64,000 bases of DNA from an uncultured Pelagibacteraceae bacterium (GCA_902518155.1 CABYFA010000001.1:71942-135941); one strand, 5' to 3'. Counted from the stretch's first letter, positions 8,433 through 17,312 are shown. Program-made: numbers and translations. The notes: generated from the letters alone by a model not told the origin.

Positions 8433-9533
8433 TTAATTTATTCCTTTACTATTAATTAAAGCAACCAATTTTTTTGCAGTTTCTTTAGCTACTTTATTAA
8501 TTGCATTATTTTTGGCTACAGAATTATCAGATCCTTGACCGCGCATTTGCACACCAGAAATAGTACCAAGACTAACAGGGTCCCCGTCTCCCAACCTTGT
8601 TATTTCTGCTATAGTTAATGCAACATTTACTATTTGATTACCGGTTGCAGCATCTTTATCAGGAACACCTACATCAAAATAAGCAAATACAACATAACTC
8701 ACATTTTTTTCCATTAATAAATCTTCAATTTCCCATCTTACTTCTTCGGGAATTCCACCACCAGACTCGAGAGAGTCAACTATTTCACCTTTTAATTTTC
8801 TCCAACTTCTTCTTACTTGCCTGCCACCTGAAACTGGTTCAAACCTTGCTTTGGTAAAAATTTCCTTCATGCCGGCTTCAAGTTTGACAGTGTCGTTATC
8901 ATCTACAACAAATTCCGTAATATCAGCTTTTTTAAGTGTGCTTCCGCCAGTTTCACTTACATTTGTTTCTGTAGTCATAGATGAAACTCCAGAATCACTT
9001 TCTTCCTCATTTATATCAAGTCCAGTTGTTGTTTTTTCAACATCAGTAACTCTTTCATCAAATTGTCTCTGACCAGCAACAGTTCTAGAAAAAAATATCA
9101 TAGCTAATTTAGATTTCTCGCTACTAGAAGAGTCAAAAACTTTAGAGCTTTTTTTTATTTCAATGTCTAATCTAGTCGTATCTATGTCTGCCTTCATTAC
9201 AACAACAACTTTTTTTTCTTTTTTATTTATATTTTCCTCAACTACTACCGAGCAAGTCATGTATTCACTTAAGTTGTTATAAATTTGATCCTTAATGCCT
9301 TCAAAAATCATTCTTTTAGATTCTTCCATACCTTTAACAAATTTGTTAAAAGCATTTGTGCAAGCTTTTGATCTAGCTTTATCTACAGCAGCCAAAGCTT
9401 TTTTTTTGGAGTACACCCCCTCAAATCTTTCTGTGGCTGAACCTCTAAATTCAACAGCATAAGCTAGATTTGAAATTATAAAAATTGAAATTATAAAAGA
9501 TATTAATTTCACAAAATTATTTACAGCTTTCAT
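8433..9533 (-). CDS. Exported LPP20/FlgT-N-like protein of unknown function
   Basis: The 366 residues begin with a signal peptide ending near NLAYA (about residue 26). The first mature domain (roughly residues 28-135) has the pattern of LPP20/FlgT N-terminal domains: a Gly-containing strand, then a helix with regularly spaced alanines (KKALAAVDKARSKACTNAF), then paired beta strands (KKVVVVMKADIDTT). A Ser/Thr/Glu-rich linker follows at about 150-205, then a second alpha/beta domain with YVVFAYFDVG. Related domains occur in the two plus-strand genes at 11383 and 12641. It overlaps the preceding gene by 17 bases. Confidence 0.7.
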   Translation of the reverse strand: MKAVNNFVKLISFIISIFIISNLAYAVEFRGSATERFEGVYSKKKALAAVDKARSKACTNAFNKFVKGMEESKRMIFEGIKDQIYNNLSEYMTCSVVVEENINKKEKKVVVVMKADIDTTRLDIEIKKSSKVFDSSSSEKSKLAMIFFSRTVAGQRQFDERVTDVEKTTTGLDINEEESDSGVSSMTTETNVSETGGSTLKKADITEFVVDDNDTVKLEAGMKEIFTKARFEPVSGGRQVRRSWRKLKGEIVDSLESGGGIPEEVRWEIEDLLMEKNVSYVVFAYFDVGVPDKDAATGNQIVNVALTIAEITRLGDGDPVSLGTISGVQMRGQGSDNSVAKNNAINKVAKETAKKLVALINSKGIN

Positions 9534-10674
9534 AAATGTTCTTTAATCCCTCAAACTTCTTTTTCATTTTTTTGCTATCACTTGAGCTTTTTATCCATTT
9601 TTTATCAAATTCTATCGTTTGTTTGCTAAAATTATCAAACAACACTTTAAGGCTATCATTAAAGAAAATCCATTCAAAAGATTCTTTATTTTCTAATGAT
9701 CTTTTAGATAATTCAACATTTAATCCATGTTTGAATTTTTCATCCATTTTTATTTTTAAGTTTTCATCTGGATTATCAGGTTGAATCACCTTAATGTTAA
9801 CAAAGCTACCATAAATCCATTGTTCATCAATATTTCCCTCTTTGAATAAAACATTTTTGAAACCTCTAATTGTTAAGTATATATGGTAGTCTGGATTTGG
9901 AAGTTTAATTTCTCTTTGGGTATTTTCAAATCTCAGCATTAAAGTATTTGTTGTTCTATCCTGGCCATAAGGAACTATTGCAATATCATTGTTAAAAGCA
10001 ATAAATGAACTTAAACTTTTAGCAAATTTATTTTTTAAAAAAATATCTTTTACATTTAAATACTCTTTAAATTTCTGTTTTGCATTATCTTCAAAAATTA
10101 CTTCCGTGATACCAATACGATTTTTAAATTTACTTTTTAGTGTAAAGTTGTTCAGTAATTCAAAATAGTATTTCAATACCTCATTTTCATACATTTTTTT
10201 TAGTTCAGTTTTTATTTGAGATTTAGAAAGCTTTTCTGCACTAGAAATATTTTTTGAAATTTCTAAAGGAATTGAAGCTGTTAAAAAATTATTTTTTGCA
10301 TTAAAAAAAACTATTTGGAAATTAAGAATAATATCAGTTCTTGTTAAGTTATCTCCTGGAATTGATACATTGTTTATATATTCATTATCTAACGCTAAGA
10401 CTAAGATATTTTGATCCTCTTCATTAGCTTCATCTTTTAAAAGTTCAAAATTAATTGAAAAACTTTCATTTGCTATTTCTTTAGTTTTGTTAATAAGTAA
10501 TTTGTTAATATAAAGTAAACCACCATTTTCCTTAAATATTCCATTTGAAATTGTATTTTGTGGTAATATTGATCCAAATGAGAAACCACCAAATACAACA
10601 TTATTTTTAGCATTAACAATTGAGGGCAATAATAAGAGCTTAATTATTGTTAAAACTAAAAAGACTTTATTCAT
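9517..10674 (-). CDS. Exported protein of unknown function
   Basis: The 385-residue product has an N-terminal signal peptide (MNKVFLVLTIIKLLLLPSIVNA, cleavage near residue 22), followed by a mature region without membrane segments. It mixes beta-rich (HIYLTIRGFKNVLF) and charged helical segments and ends in a cysteine. I do not recognise a family. It is the first gene of the minus-strand trio and is divergent from the gene at 10735, with 60 bp of AT-rich DNA between the start codons. It is probably co-regulated with the CsgG-like plus-strand operon across that shared promoter space. Confidence 0.65.
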   Translation of the reverse strand: MNKVFLVLTIIKLLLLPSIVNAKNNVVFGGFSFGSILPQNTISNGIFKENGGLLYINKLLINKTKEIANESFSINFELLKDEANEEDQNILVLALDNEYINNVSIPGDNLTRTDIILNFQIVFFNAKNNFLTASIPLEISKNISSAEKLSKSQIKTELKKMYENEVLKYYFELLNNFTLKSKFKNRIGITEVIFEDNAKQKFKEYLNVKDIFLKNKFAKSLSSFIAFNNDIAIVPYGQDRTTNTLMLRFENTQREIKLPNPDYHIYLTIRGFKNVLFKEGNIDEQWIYGSFVNIKVIQPDNPDENLKIKMDEKFKHGLNVELSKRSLENKESFEWIFFNDSLKVLFDNFSKQTIEFDKKWIKSSSDSKKMKKKFEGLKNIYESCK

Positions 10675-10734
10675 GGAAAAAACTATATTATCATATTTAT
10701 TAATAATATCATTAATAACAATTAACGGAGGCCT

Positions 10735-11370
10735 ATGAAAAATAAAATATTACATATTTTTTTTGCGTCTATATTTTCATTAATTCTTTCGGTTAATGCT
10801 AATGCAATAACATTACCTAAAGTAGGTGGCAGCGGCGGCGGAGGAAATGTAGGTGAATTAAAACTTAAATTTACTAAAATCTTTTTTGAATCTTCCATTG
10901 AATATATGGAAGCCCAAGCTTATTTATTTGAGGCTTTAGATATGAATGACGAAGCTGCAAAAACAAGAAAATCAATTGATTTTGTAAAAAACGACAAAAA
11001 TAAAGAGGGAAAAAGATTAACAAATGCTTTCAACTCGGTTTCAGAAAATTCTACTGCAATTGAGGGTGCTTTAACAAAAGAAGCTGCAACAAGTGCTGAA
11101 GCAAAAGTTCTTTATGCAAAATCTTTACCACATGCAGTAAAAGGTGTTTTAGGTACAATTAAACTACCACCTGAGGCAAAAAATTTACTGGACGCCGTTA
11201 AAGCAGACAAAATGGCTGCACTTAAAATGGGTGATTTTTTGAAAGTATTACCTAAGATCCCAGACTATGTTCAAAGTGCTACTACCGTAGGTAAGCTAAT
11301 AGTTTCAGGAGCTAAAAGTAGAGATGTAAAAGGGGCAGCTGACGCAACTGCAAAGCTTGGAGCTCTTTAG
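10735..11370 (+). CDS. Exported helical protein of unknown function
   Basis: The 211-residue protein has a signal peptide ending near VNANA (residue 24), then a glycine-rich stretch (KVGGSGGGGNVGEL) and a largely helical, Ala/Lys-rich body (EYMEAQAYLFEALDMNDEAAK and KNLLDAVKADKMAALKMGDFLK). There are no cysteines and no membrane helices after the signal. GGAGG lies only 3 bases ahead of the ATG, an unusually close but strong Shine-Dalgarno sequence. It is first in a plus-strand run with the CsgG-like gene 12 bp downstream, so it may be a periplasmic partner or exported substrate of that system. I do not recognise the family. Confidence 0.65.
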   Translation: MKNKILHIFFASIFSLILSVNANAITLPKVGGSGGGGNVGELKLKFTKIFFESSIEYMEAQAYLFEALDMNDEAAKTRKSIDFVKNDKNKEGKRLTNAFNSVSENSTAIEGALTKEAATSAEAKVLYAKSLPHAVKGVLGTIKLPPEAKNLLDAVKADKMAALKMGDFLKVLPKIPDYVQSATTVGKLIVSGAKSRDVKGAADATAKLGAL

Positions 11371-11382
11371 TAATTTTAGTTA

Positions 11383-12654
11383 ATGTTAAATCTATTAACA
11401 CCGTATGTTAAATTTTTAAAATTTATAATTTTAATAATTTTTATCTCTTTTTTTAATCAAACAGCGTTTGCTGAGATTAAATATATTGATACTACCGCAA
11501 AAGGGACGGGTGAAACTTTTGAGATAGCCTTAAAAAAAGCATTCAACAGGGCTGTCTCAAAAGTAAATGGTGTTAGCGTAGAAAGTGAGTCTGTTTTAAA
11601 AACTATAGATAAAAGTGTTACAACAAACGAGGGATCAACAGCTTCTTTGACTAGAGATTTGCAGCAGACTATTAATGAAAAAACAAAAGGTTCGATCAAG
11701 TCATTTGAAATATTGAGTGAGAGCAAGGATAGTAATGGCCTAGTCAACATTGAAATTAAGGCAACTATTGCAAAGTTTGCACTTTCAAAAAGTGCAAAAA
11801 GAAAAAGAATTGCAGTTGTACCTTTTAGGTTAAATATTGGAAGAGTTGATATAGAAAATTTTTCACCAGATGATTTTAGAGAATTACTTAATCAAAAATT
11901 CTCAACTTACTTAGTTCAAACAAGAAAATTTACTGTTTTAGATAGAGAATTTGATCAAGAAATAAAAGGAGAACTCGCAAATCTTGCAAACTCTGAGAAT
12001 ATTGAGGATCAGGTAAAAATTGGACAGGCATTGTTTGCAGATTATATAGTAGTTGGAAGAGTTGATAATTTGGAAATTAAAGAAGTTGAAAAAAAATTTT
12101 TGACGTCTGAAAAAATTATAAAAAAGACAATGGGTATTTTAAACTTTAGTTATAGAATAATTGATGTTCCGACTACTCAAATTAAATATTCCTCAAGTGT
12201 TAATTTAGAGGTAAATTTAAAAAAACAAAACCAACCTCTTGTTTATTTATCTGATATGACAGCACAAAATGCTGGGGTAGAAGTTATGTATGCAATTTAC
12301 CCAATATTAGTTGAAAAAATTGAAGGCGGTCTTTTATATTTGGGCCAGGGTGGCAATCAAATAAAATTAAATGATCAATATAGCTTATATGAAAGGTCAG
12401 ACGAAAAAATAAAAGATAGTTATACAGGCGAAACTCTAGGCAACGTTGAAACAAAGGTAGGGTTAGTGGAGATAATTGATAGTAATTCAAAGTTCTCAGT
12501 TGCAAAAATTATAGAAGCAGATATTGAATTAGAGGGAAGCTTCAAGCCTAGAAAGTATATGGTAAAACCATACAAAAGTGCTAAAAAGCTAAAACAAAAT
12601 GAAGCTAAAGAAAAAATTGAGAAAAAAAAGAAAAAAATAAATGAAGTTTATTAA
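11383..12654 (+). CDS. CsgG-like outer-membrane assembly protein with LPP20/FlgT-like N-terminal domain
   Basis: The 423-residue exported protein has a signal peptide ending near TAFA (residue 30), an LPP20/FlgT-like domain at about 35-132 (helix with alternating alanines EIALKKAFNRAVSKV), and a CsgG-like domain from about residue 142. The latter shows IAVVPF, FTVLDRE and ALFADYIVVGRVDNL, the conserved pattern of CsgG/LpoB-type domains. CsgG forms the curli secretion pore, but this protein has no lipobox, so a true pore is not shown. The Lys-rich tail follows a beta domain. The next gene overlaps it by 14 bases. Confidence 0.72.
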   Translation: MLNLLTPYVKFLKFIILIIFISFFNQTAFAEIKYIDTTAKGTGETFEIALKKAFNRAVSKVNGVSVESESVLKTIDKSVTTNEGSTASLTRDLQQTINEKTKGSIKSFEILSESKDSNGLVNIEIKATIAKFALSKSAKRKRIAVVPFRLNIGRVDIENFSPDDFRELLNQKFSTYLVQTRKFTVLDREFDQEIKGELANLANSENIEDQVKIGQALFADYIVVGRVDNLEIKEVEKKFLTSEKIIKKTMGILNFSYRIIDVPTTQIKYSSSVNLEVNLKKQNQPLVYLSDMTAQNAGVEVMYAIYPILVEKIEGGLLYLGQGGNQIKLNDQYSLYERSDEKIKDSYTGETLGNVETKVGLVEIIDSNSKFSVAKIIEADIELEGSFKPRKYMVKPYKSAKKLKQNEAKEKIEKKKKKINEVY

Positions 12655-13951
12655 ATTTTATCTAACAATATTTTTATGCTGCTTGCTTTCAGCTAATAGT
12701 TACGCTGAGGAAAACCCTGATCTAAACCCCGCATCATCTGGGGGCTCATCATTCGTTCAAAGTCCTAGAAGTGATGTAGATAAATTTTTAAAATCTAAAG
12801 GCATGAAACGAGGCAGAAATGTTAAAAAAGACGGCACTCCTTTTTTTGTATTTGTTGGAGATGGTGAAATTTCGGTTAATAGAGATAATAAAATGATTCA
12901 TGATGCTAGATCAAATGCATTTAATGAAGCATTTATTGAGGCAAAAACTAATTATGTAGAGTCTTTAGGGTTAGAAATTACTAGAGAACTATCATCAAAA
13001 ACTTATGAAAATTTAATGCCTGATACTATGGCTGAAGATGCAATACAAACAGCAGTAGGAACAGATGCTGGATCTTTTGATAAATTAAAAAAATTAATTA
13101 GTGTTAAACTAGATAGTGCTCTTAAAGAAGAAGGTTATAATCCAGAGATGGCAGATGCAGAAAAAGAGGCAATCAAAAAAAAAGTTTTAAGATCTAGAGA
13201 AATTACAAATCTGTTTACTGCTTCAGCACAATCTATGATTAGTGGTTTTCAATCTTATAAGATTTTTGAGGGTGCAAACACTAATGAAAGGGGGTCTATA
13301 ACTGTCGTTGCTCTATGGAGTCCAAAGCTAAATCAATTAGCTAAAGCAATACAAGGTGGTAGTACAAACGTTCCAAAAGGAACACCAAAAAAACCAATTG
13401 AAGAACAATTAAAACTTGATAACCCAGATGTATTATTAGCGTCATTTGGTACAAATATGTATGTGAATGAAAATGGTAACTTAGTGCTTGTGTCTTACGG
13501 CCATGCTTCACCATCTATTGAAAATGATCCTGGTGCTTTATCAACAGCTTGTGATACTGCTGAGGATGTAGCTATTGAAAATATAGTTAGTTATGCAAAT
13601 GAACAAATTATGTATGAAAACATGAGAAAAAATGTTGATAAAGCAGAAACTTTTATGAAAGACGGAATGCAAGCTTATGAAAGTACAGTTGGAAGAGAAA
13701 TTAACAATTTGATTACTAGTAAAAGTAGCATGAGATTAAAAGGACAATCATTAATAGGAGCTTATCCAATTAAAAATCCACTTTATAAGTCAACAGATTG
13801 TGTTGCAGTTGTTCAATGGTCAGCTGAAGGAGTTGCCGCAGCCAATCAATCACAAAGTGAAATGAATAATACTTCAAGTTCATCATCAGGTTCAAGCAAT
13901 CAAGCTGGGCAAGAAACCACATCTAGCCAAACGCCAAGTGACGATTTTTAA
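12641..13951 (+). CDS. Exported protein with LPP20-like segment (DUF6844-like)
   Basis: The 436-residue product has a signal peptide ending at NSYA (about residue 22). A Ser/Pro-rich segment follows, then FVFVGDGEISVNRDNKMIHDARSNAFNEAFIEAK, where the GxG strand followed by an Ala-spaced helix resembles LPP20-like domains. The C-terminus is Ser/Asn/Gln-rich and low in complexity. The sequence reminds me of DUF6844 proteins, with moderate certainty. It overlaps the CsgG-like gene by 14 bases and ends in a 4-base convergent overlap with the minus-strand gene at 13948, so it is translationally coupled to the CsgG-like protein. Confidence 0.66.
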   Translation: MKFIKFYLTIFLCCLLSANSYAEENPDLNPASSGGSSFVQSPRSDVDKFLKSKGMKRGRNVKKDGTPFFVFVGDGEISVNRDNKMIHDARSNAFNEAFIEAKTNYVESLGLEITRELSSKTYENLMPDTMAEDAIQTAVGTDAGSFDKLKKLISVKLDSALKEEGYNPEMADAEKEAIKKKVLRSREITNLFTASAQSMISGFQSYKIFEGANTNERGSITVVALWSPKLNQLAKAIQGGSTNVPKGTPKKPIEEQLKLDNPDVLLASFGTNMYVNENGNLVLVSYGHASPSIENDPGALSTACDTAEDVAIENIVSYANEQIMYENMRKNVDKAETFMKDGMQAYESTVGREINNLITSKSSMRLKGQSLIGAYPIKNPLYKSTDCVAVVQWSAEGVAAANQSQSEMNNTSSSSSGSSNQAGQETTSSQTPSDDF

Positions 13952-14367
13952 TTACAAGCTAAGGGTAATTTACCATTAAATACATTGTGGTAGCTTTGAA
14001 GCTTGCATTTTAAAATTCCCTCATTTTTTACTATAAAACATCCTCCCAAAAACATGTCATTTTCACTTAAATAAAAATGGTTATCTATAAGATTTAAATA
14101 TATGGGTTTTTGAAAGTGGTTTGACTCATCGAGATTTACTATAAAATTTTTTTTATTTTTTTTTAACTTTGTTTTTTCAAATGATTGATTTTTGAGTTTG
14201 TAAATAACTAGCTTCTTTTTTAAATTCTTAATACCAAAATTATAATTTGCATTCTTTAAACTATCACATAATAAATAATCAAATTTATGCAGGTTATCAG
14301 CGTAAGTATTTTGAGTAAATATTAATTGTAACAAAACAATAAATAACAATCGAAAATTTGTCCTCAT
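13948..14367 (-). CDS. Small exported protein of unknown function
   Basis: The 139-residue product has a signal peptide (hydrophobic LLFIVLLQLIFTQ, cleavage near NTYA, residue 23) and a lysine-rich mature part with four cysteines at about residues 33, 109, 120 and 138, which could form disulfides in the periplasm. No family is recognised. It faces the preceding gene with a 4-base overlap of the stop codons. Its start lies about 100 bp before the first broken tRNA-Leu fragment, so it closes the oldest part of the accessory region. Confidence 0.6.
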   Translation of the reverse strand: MRTNFRLLFIVLLQLIFTQNTYADNLHKFDYLLCDSLKNANYNFGIKNLKKKLVIYKLKNQSFEKTKLKKNKKNFIVNLDESNHFQKPIYLNLIDNHFYLSENDMFLGGCFIVKNEGILKCKLQSYHNVFNGKLPLACN

Positions 14368-14470
14368 GAGTTTAAATTAACATAAATTTTCTTTTTACAT
14401 AAATGGATTATTATTTGATAAAAAGAAGTAAATTTGTTAATTAGAATAAAAATTCATGAAAATTACTCAT

Positions 14471-14509
14471 GCCCTCGCGGTGAAATTGGTAGACACAAAG
14501 GACTTAAAA
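14471..14509 (+). pseudogene. Broken tRNA-Leu(TAA), 5' half (junction 1)
   Basis: These 39 bases match the 5' half of the intact tRNA-Leu at 26616-26654 with one mismatch (CTCGCGG for CTCGTGG): acceptor 5' strand, D arm, and anticodon arm through the loop (CTTAAAA). Similarity ends at the 3' edge of the anticodon loop, followed by unrelated DNA. The upstream sequence differs from that of the other two copies, so this may be the host's original 5' half or the end of an older element. Confidence 0.88.
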
Positions 14510-14544
14510 GCCGAGGGATTCACATAGGAGTCAGTCTATAGTAT

Positions 14545-14566
14545 TCCAAGGTAATCCAAAACATCC
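14545..14566 (+). repeat. Inner 10-bp-period repeats, left end of island A
   Basis: TCCAA occurs at 14545 and 14555, and TCC again at 14564. The first copy starts 36 bases inside the tRNA-Leu junction. The framework TATAGT...ATCC(T/C)ATAAAAT around it is shared with the left end of island B, where a different word repeats with the same 10-bp period. Probable recombinase arm or accessory sites. Confidence 0.5.
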
Positions 14567-14637
14567 TATAAAATGTCATAACTTTAATTTTACTTTTTAT
14601 TTAGATTACAAAATAAAGCTTAATTAATTTGTGTAGG

Positions 14638-14653
14638 CTTGCACCAGACTTGC
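14638..14653 (+). repeat. Outer 11-bp-period iterons, left end of island A
   Basis: CTTGC occurs at 14638-14642 and 14649-14653, an exact 11-bp spacing, about 129 bases from the tRNA-Leu junction. It is followed by AGAGATATAAAT, similar to the motif after the iterons at the other three ends of islands A and B. It is the weakest of the six iteron sites because the repeated word is short. Confidence 0.5.
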
Positions 14654-14695
14654 GCTCAGAGATATAAATCTATTTTTAGTTAATCAGTTTTTTAT

Positions 14696-14869
14696 TTATT
14701 TTTTAGATTTACTTCCATTTAAAATTAGAAGTCCAAGTCCCCCAAATACAAAAGGAGAAAAAGTTGACAAAGGACCTAAAAAATATGTGAGATTTATTTG
14801 TGCAAAATTTCCAAGTAAAAAATCCGCTACACCAAGTATTATTAAAATATAACCTATTATTTCGCCCAT
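14696..14869 (-). CDS. Small membrane protein, 57 residues
   Basis: A short minus-strand reading frame starts at the ATG at 14869 and encodes MGEIIGYILIILGVADFLLG, a polar middle, and a second hydrophobic segment FVFGGLGLLIL before a Lys/Ser-rich tail. Two membrane helices are likely. I do not recognise a function. It is the only gene in the 620 bp between 14367 and 14987, which otherwise hold the broken tRNA-Leu and the repeats at the left end of island A. Good hydrophobic pattern and codon use support it, but it is short. Confidence 0.55.
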   Translation of the reverse strand: MGEIIGYILIILGVADFLLGNFAQINLTYFLGPLSTFSPFVFGGLGLLILNGSKSKK

Positions 14870-14986
14870 ATTATAAATTTAAAGATTTTAATAATTGTAT
14901 CAATATAAATTAATACTCTTTATAAGCGAATATTTTAGTTAAATATCATTGTTAAGGTAAATTTTTTCTGAAATTATATAAGTATT

Positions 14987-16171
14987 ATGAAAAACTTAAT
15001 AAAGTTTACACTTATCTTTTTTATTTTTAATTTTTATAACACTGCAAAATCAGAAATTTTAGAAGGCTTTTGTTTAGTTAAAAAATCTGACCTTGAAATT
15101 GCAAAGATAGCCCCTGACGACTTTCCAAGATTTTTAGGCAAAGAAATAAAGATTCTTGTCAGCCTCGAAGAAGGATTATTAGCAGACATTTCGGATGATG
15201 TTGATCTTTCTTTAATAACAGGAATGTATGGCGGCACCTTAGAATTTAAAAAAAATGGACTTAATATAAATTATGAAAACAAAATTGAAGTTGGTGAAAA
15301 ACCAAAACAAGTTACTTATAGTTATAAAAATAGATTATCTCTAGTAGATAATAAAATTACAAGTATATACGCCTATGTAGATCAGACTGGTTTTTCAATG
15401 AATAGTTGGAAATTCCAAATAGATTGTAGAGATTATCCTTATTCGGAAGATGAAATACTTGCAGCAAAAAAAACAAAAACTCTTGGCAAATACGGAAAAC
15501 CAGAATGGTTTGATGAATTAGTAAAAAAAATTGAAAAGGGCGATATACAGAAAAGAGAAAATCCATACACTACTGAAATTACAGGAGAGAGAAGAGAAAT
15601 TGGGTCTAAGGAAGTTGACTCATGGAAAAAATCTGAAGATAACTCAAAATATTCATTACTTATTGAGGAAGATTTTGATACAGCGCTTTTTTTAAGACCT
15701 GGAAGTGTCACAATAATTTCATTTGGAGGTTATGAATTTTTTAAAGGTGTTTATAATCGTTCTGACAATCAAGCTAATACACATGTCCAACCAGCAGATA
15801 TGTCCAAAGATGGAAAAATGGAAAGTTATATGCGAGATGGATCTCAGGTAGAATTTGATTGGGAATTCAAAGAGAGAGATAATGATCAAATTGTTATTTC
15901 TAGTACAAGTAAATTTATTCAAGTTTTGAATTCTTATGTAGCTTCAGATAGTTCATTTTCAATTTCTTCGATAACAGATGAATTTTGGTATGCTGGAACA
16001 TTTGATTTAGTTAAAAATCAAGATGATCTTTTAAGAATTTATCAAAAGAATAAAGCAACTTATTGTAGTATAATTAAAGAGAAGCCAGTTTTATATGGCT
16101 CAAGTCTTGAATTACAATATAAGCATAGTGATTTTATAAACTTTAATAAAAGAAACAATATTAGTTGCTAA
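14987..16171 (+). CDS. Exported protein of unknown function
   Basis: The 394-residue product starts with a signal peptide (MKNLIKFTLIFFIFNFYNTAKS, cleavage near residue 22). The mature protein is soluble, mixed alpha/beta and acidic, with cysteines at about residues 29, 147, 364 and 394. The first domain ends near residue 160. A charged helical link at about 160-215 precedes a beta-rich C-terminal part. I do not recognise a family. It lies 6 bp before the PrsW-like gene, so both are probably one transcript and the membrane protease could act on it or with it. Confidence 0.65.
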   Translation: MKNLIKFTLIFFIFNFYNTAKSEILEGFCLVKKSDLEIAKIAPDDFPRFLGKEIKILVSLEEGLLADISDDVDLSLITGMYGGTLEFKKNGLNINYENKIEVGEKPKQVTYSYKNRLSLVDNKITSIYAYVDQTGFSMNSWKFQIDCRDYPYSEDEILAAKKTKTLGKYGKPEWFDELVKKIEKGDIQKRENPYTTEITGERREIGSKEVDSWKKSEDNSKYSLLIEEDFDTALFLRPGSVTIISFGGYEFFKGVYNRSDNQANTHVQPADMSKDGKMESYMRDGSQVEFDWEFKERDNDQIVISSTSKFIQVLNSYVASDSSFSISSITDEFWYAGTFDLVKNQDDLLRIYQKNKATYCSIIKEKPVLYGSSLELQYKHSDFINFNKRNNISC

Positions 16172-16177
16172 AATATT

Positions 16178-16858
16178 ATGACAACTCTTCTTATAACTAT
16201 TGTACCCTCACTAATCATATTAGCTTTTTTTTTCTTTTCAGATAAATTCAAAGAACCAAAACAAACTATAGCTATAGTTTTTTTTCTTGGAATATTAATT
16301 TGTTTGCCAGCTGGAATAATAAATGATTTTATGTATGAAACATTCAATGATGGTTCAGATTTTTCAGAGAGACTTTCTTCAAGTTTTTTGAGCGCAGCTT
16401 GGTCTGAGGAACTTTTGAAGTTTGTGATCTTATATTTTATAGTTTTACGAAGAAATGAATTTAATGAACCAATGGATGGAATTGTTTATGGTGTTACTGT
16501 TTCACTAGGTTTTGCAACCTATGAAAATTATGATTATGTATTTAGACTATCAGAGGAATTTGGAGTTGATCCTTATCAAATGGCTGTGTGGAGATCATAC
16601 TCAGCAATACCTATGCACGGACTAATGGGGTGTGTAATGGGATTTTATTTTGGGTTGTATGCATTTACTGCAAAGAAAAAATATATAGTCTTATGTCTTT
16701 TAATTCCTTTTATGATACATGGTTTATATAATTTCTTACCACATCCTGCTCATTTTATGGTTTTAGGGGTTGTTATTGTCTACTCTATTGCTCTCCATTC
16801 TCAATTTAAAAAAATGCAAATAAATAAAAAAAGTGAAAATCAACAAAAAAAAATATGA
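16178..16858 (+). CDS. PrsW family intramembrane metalloprotease
   Basis: This 226-residue polytopic membrane protein has the PrsW/CPBP-like motifs: AAWSEELLKF with Glu77-Glu78, FATYENYDYV with Glu116-Asn117, IPMHGLMG with His147 and MIHGLYNF with His181. They lie in four predicted membrane helices and form the presumed metal site. PrsW of Bacillus performs site-1 cleavage of the anti-sigma factor RsiW, but no anti-sigma or sigma factor gene is nearby. It is coupled to the upstream exported-protein gene (6 bp). Confidence 0.84.
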   Translation: MTTLLITIVPSLIILAFFFFSDKFKEPKQTIAIVFFLGILICLPAGIINDFMYETFNDGSDFSERLSSSFLSAAWSEELLKFVILYFIVLRRNEFNEPMDGIVYGVTVSLGFATYENYDYVFRLSEEFGVDPYQMAVWRSYSAIPMHGLMGCVMGFYFGLYAFTAKKKYIVLCLLIPFMIHGLYNFLPHPAHFMVLGVVIVYSIALHSQFKKMQINKKSENQQKKI

Positions 16859-16890
16859 AATTAGCCTGTCTATAATAACCAGATAATACA

Positions 16891-16913
16891 ATTGACTCTC
16901 TTTTAGAGACAAT
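16891..16913 (+). terminator. Hairpin between the PrsW-like and DUF805 genes
   Basis: Bases 16891-16899 and 16905-16913 form an 8-bp stem with one A-A mismatch around a CTTTT loop. No T-tract follows. It may end or stabilise the upstream mRNA. Its right arm covers the first possible ATG of the next gene (16912), which favours the ATG at 16930 or implies translational control. Confidence 0.4.
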
Positions 16914-17304
16914 GCTAAAATTATTTCATATGACTTTTGGTGAATCAGTCTCAACTTGCTTAAAAAAATATTTTGTCTTTAAGGGGCGAGCTTCTAAATC
17001 AGAATTTTGGTGGTTTCAACTAATCTGGGTTGTTAGTTATATAGTAATGATAATTTCAAATAATGAAGCATTAGCTTTTATTTGCTTGGGCATAATAATA
17101 TTTATTGCTATTCCACTCATATCTGTTGGAGTTCGAAGATTACATGACACAAATAAATCAGGATTTTATTATTTCTTGTCTCTTATACCTTTTATCGGAG
17201 GCTTAATTATTTTATTCATGATGATAGGTGATGGGACAAAAGGCAAAAATCAATATGGACCTGATCCATTAAAAAAAGTAGTAAAAAAAAGAAAAAAAAA
17301 ATAA
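16912..17304 (+). CDS. DUF805 family membrane protein
   Basis: The protein of up to 130 residues matches DUF805: YFVFKGRASKSEFWWFQLIW, then two or three membrane helices, then VGVRRLHDTNKSGFYYFLSLIPFIGG and GTKGKNQYGPDPL at the end. The function of the family is unknown; members are often found near stress or transport genes. The start may be the ATG at 16912 or the one at 16930, where the core homology would begin 6 residues later. A hairpin overlaps the first ATG. The C-terminal tail is very lysine-rich. Confidence 0.85.
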   Translation: MLKLFHMTFGESVSTCLKKYFVFKGRASKSEFWWFQLIWVVSYIVMIISNNEALAFICLGIIIFIAIPLISVGVRRLHDTNKSGFYYFLSLIPFIGGLIILFMMIGDGTKGKNQYGPDPLKKVVKKRKKK

Positions 17305-17312
17305 ATCTTTAA

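Noticed and set aside
8618..9072. Plus-strand reading frames inside the LPP20-like gene
   Set aside because: They are low-complexity shadows of a gene with a clear signal peptide and domain pattern on the minus strand.
14510..14517. GCCGAGGG after the first broken tRNA-Leu as a remnant of the tRNA 3' end
   Set aside because: Eight bases resemble the CCGAGGGC acceptor strand, but the following bases do not continue as a tRNA end; probably chance.
16178..16858. PrsW regulating a sigma-factor pathway
   Set aside because: No sigma or anti-sigma factor gene is visible within the island, so this pathway is not supported here.
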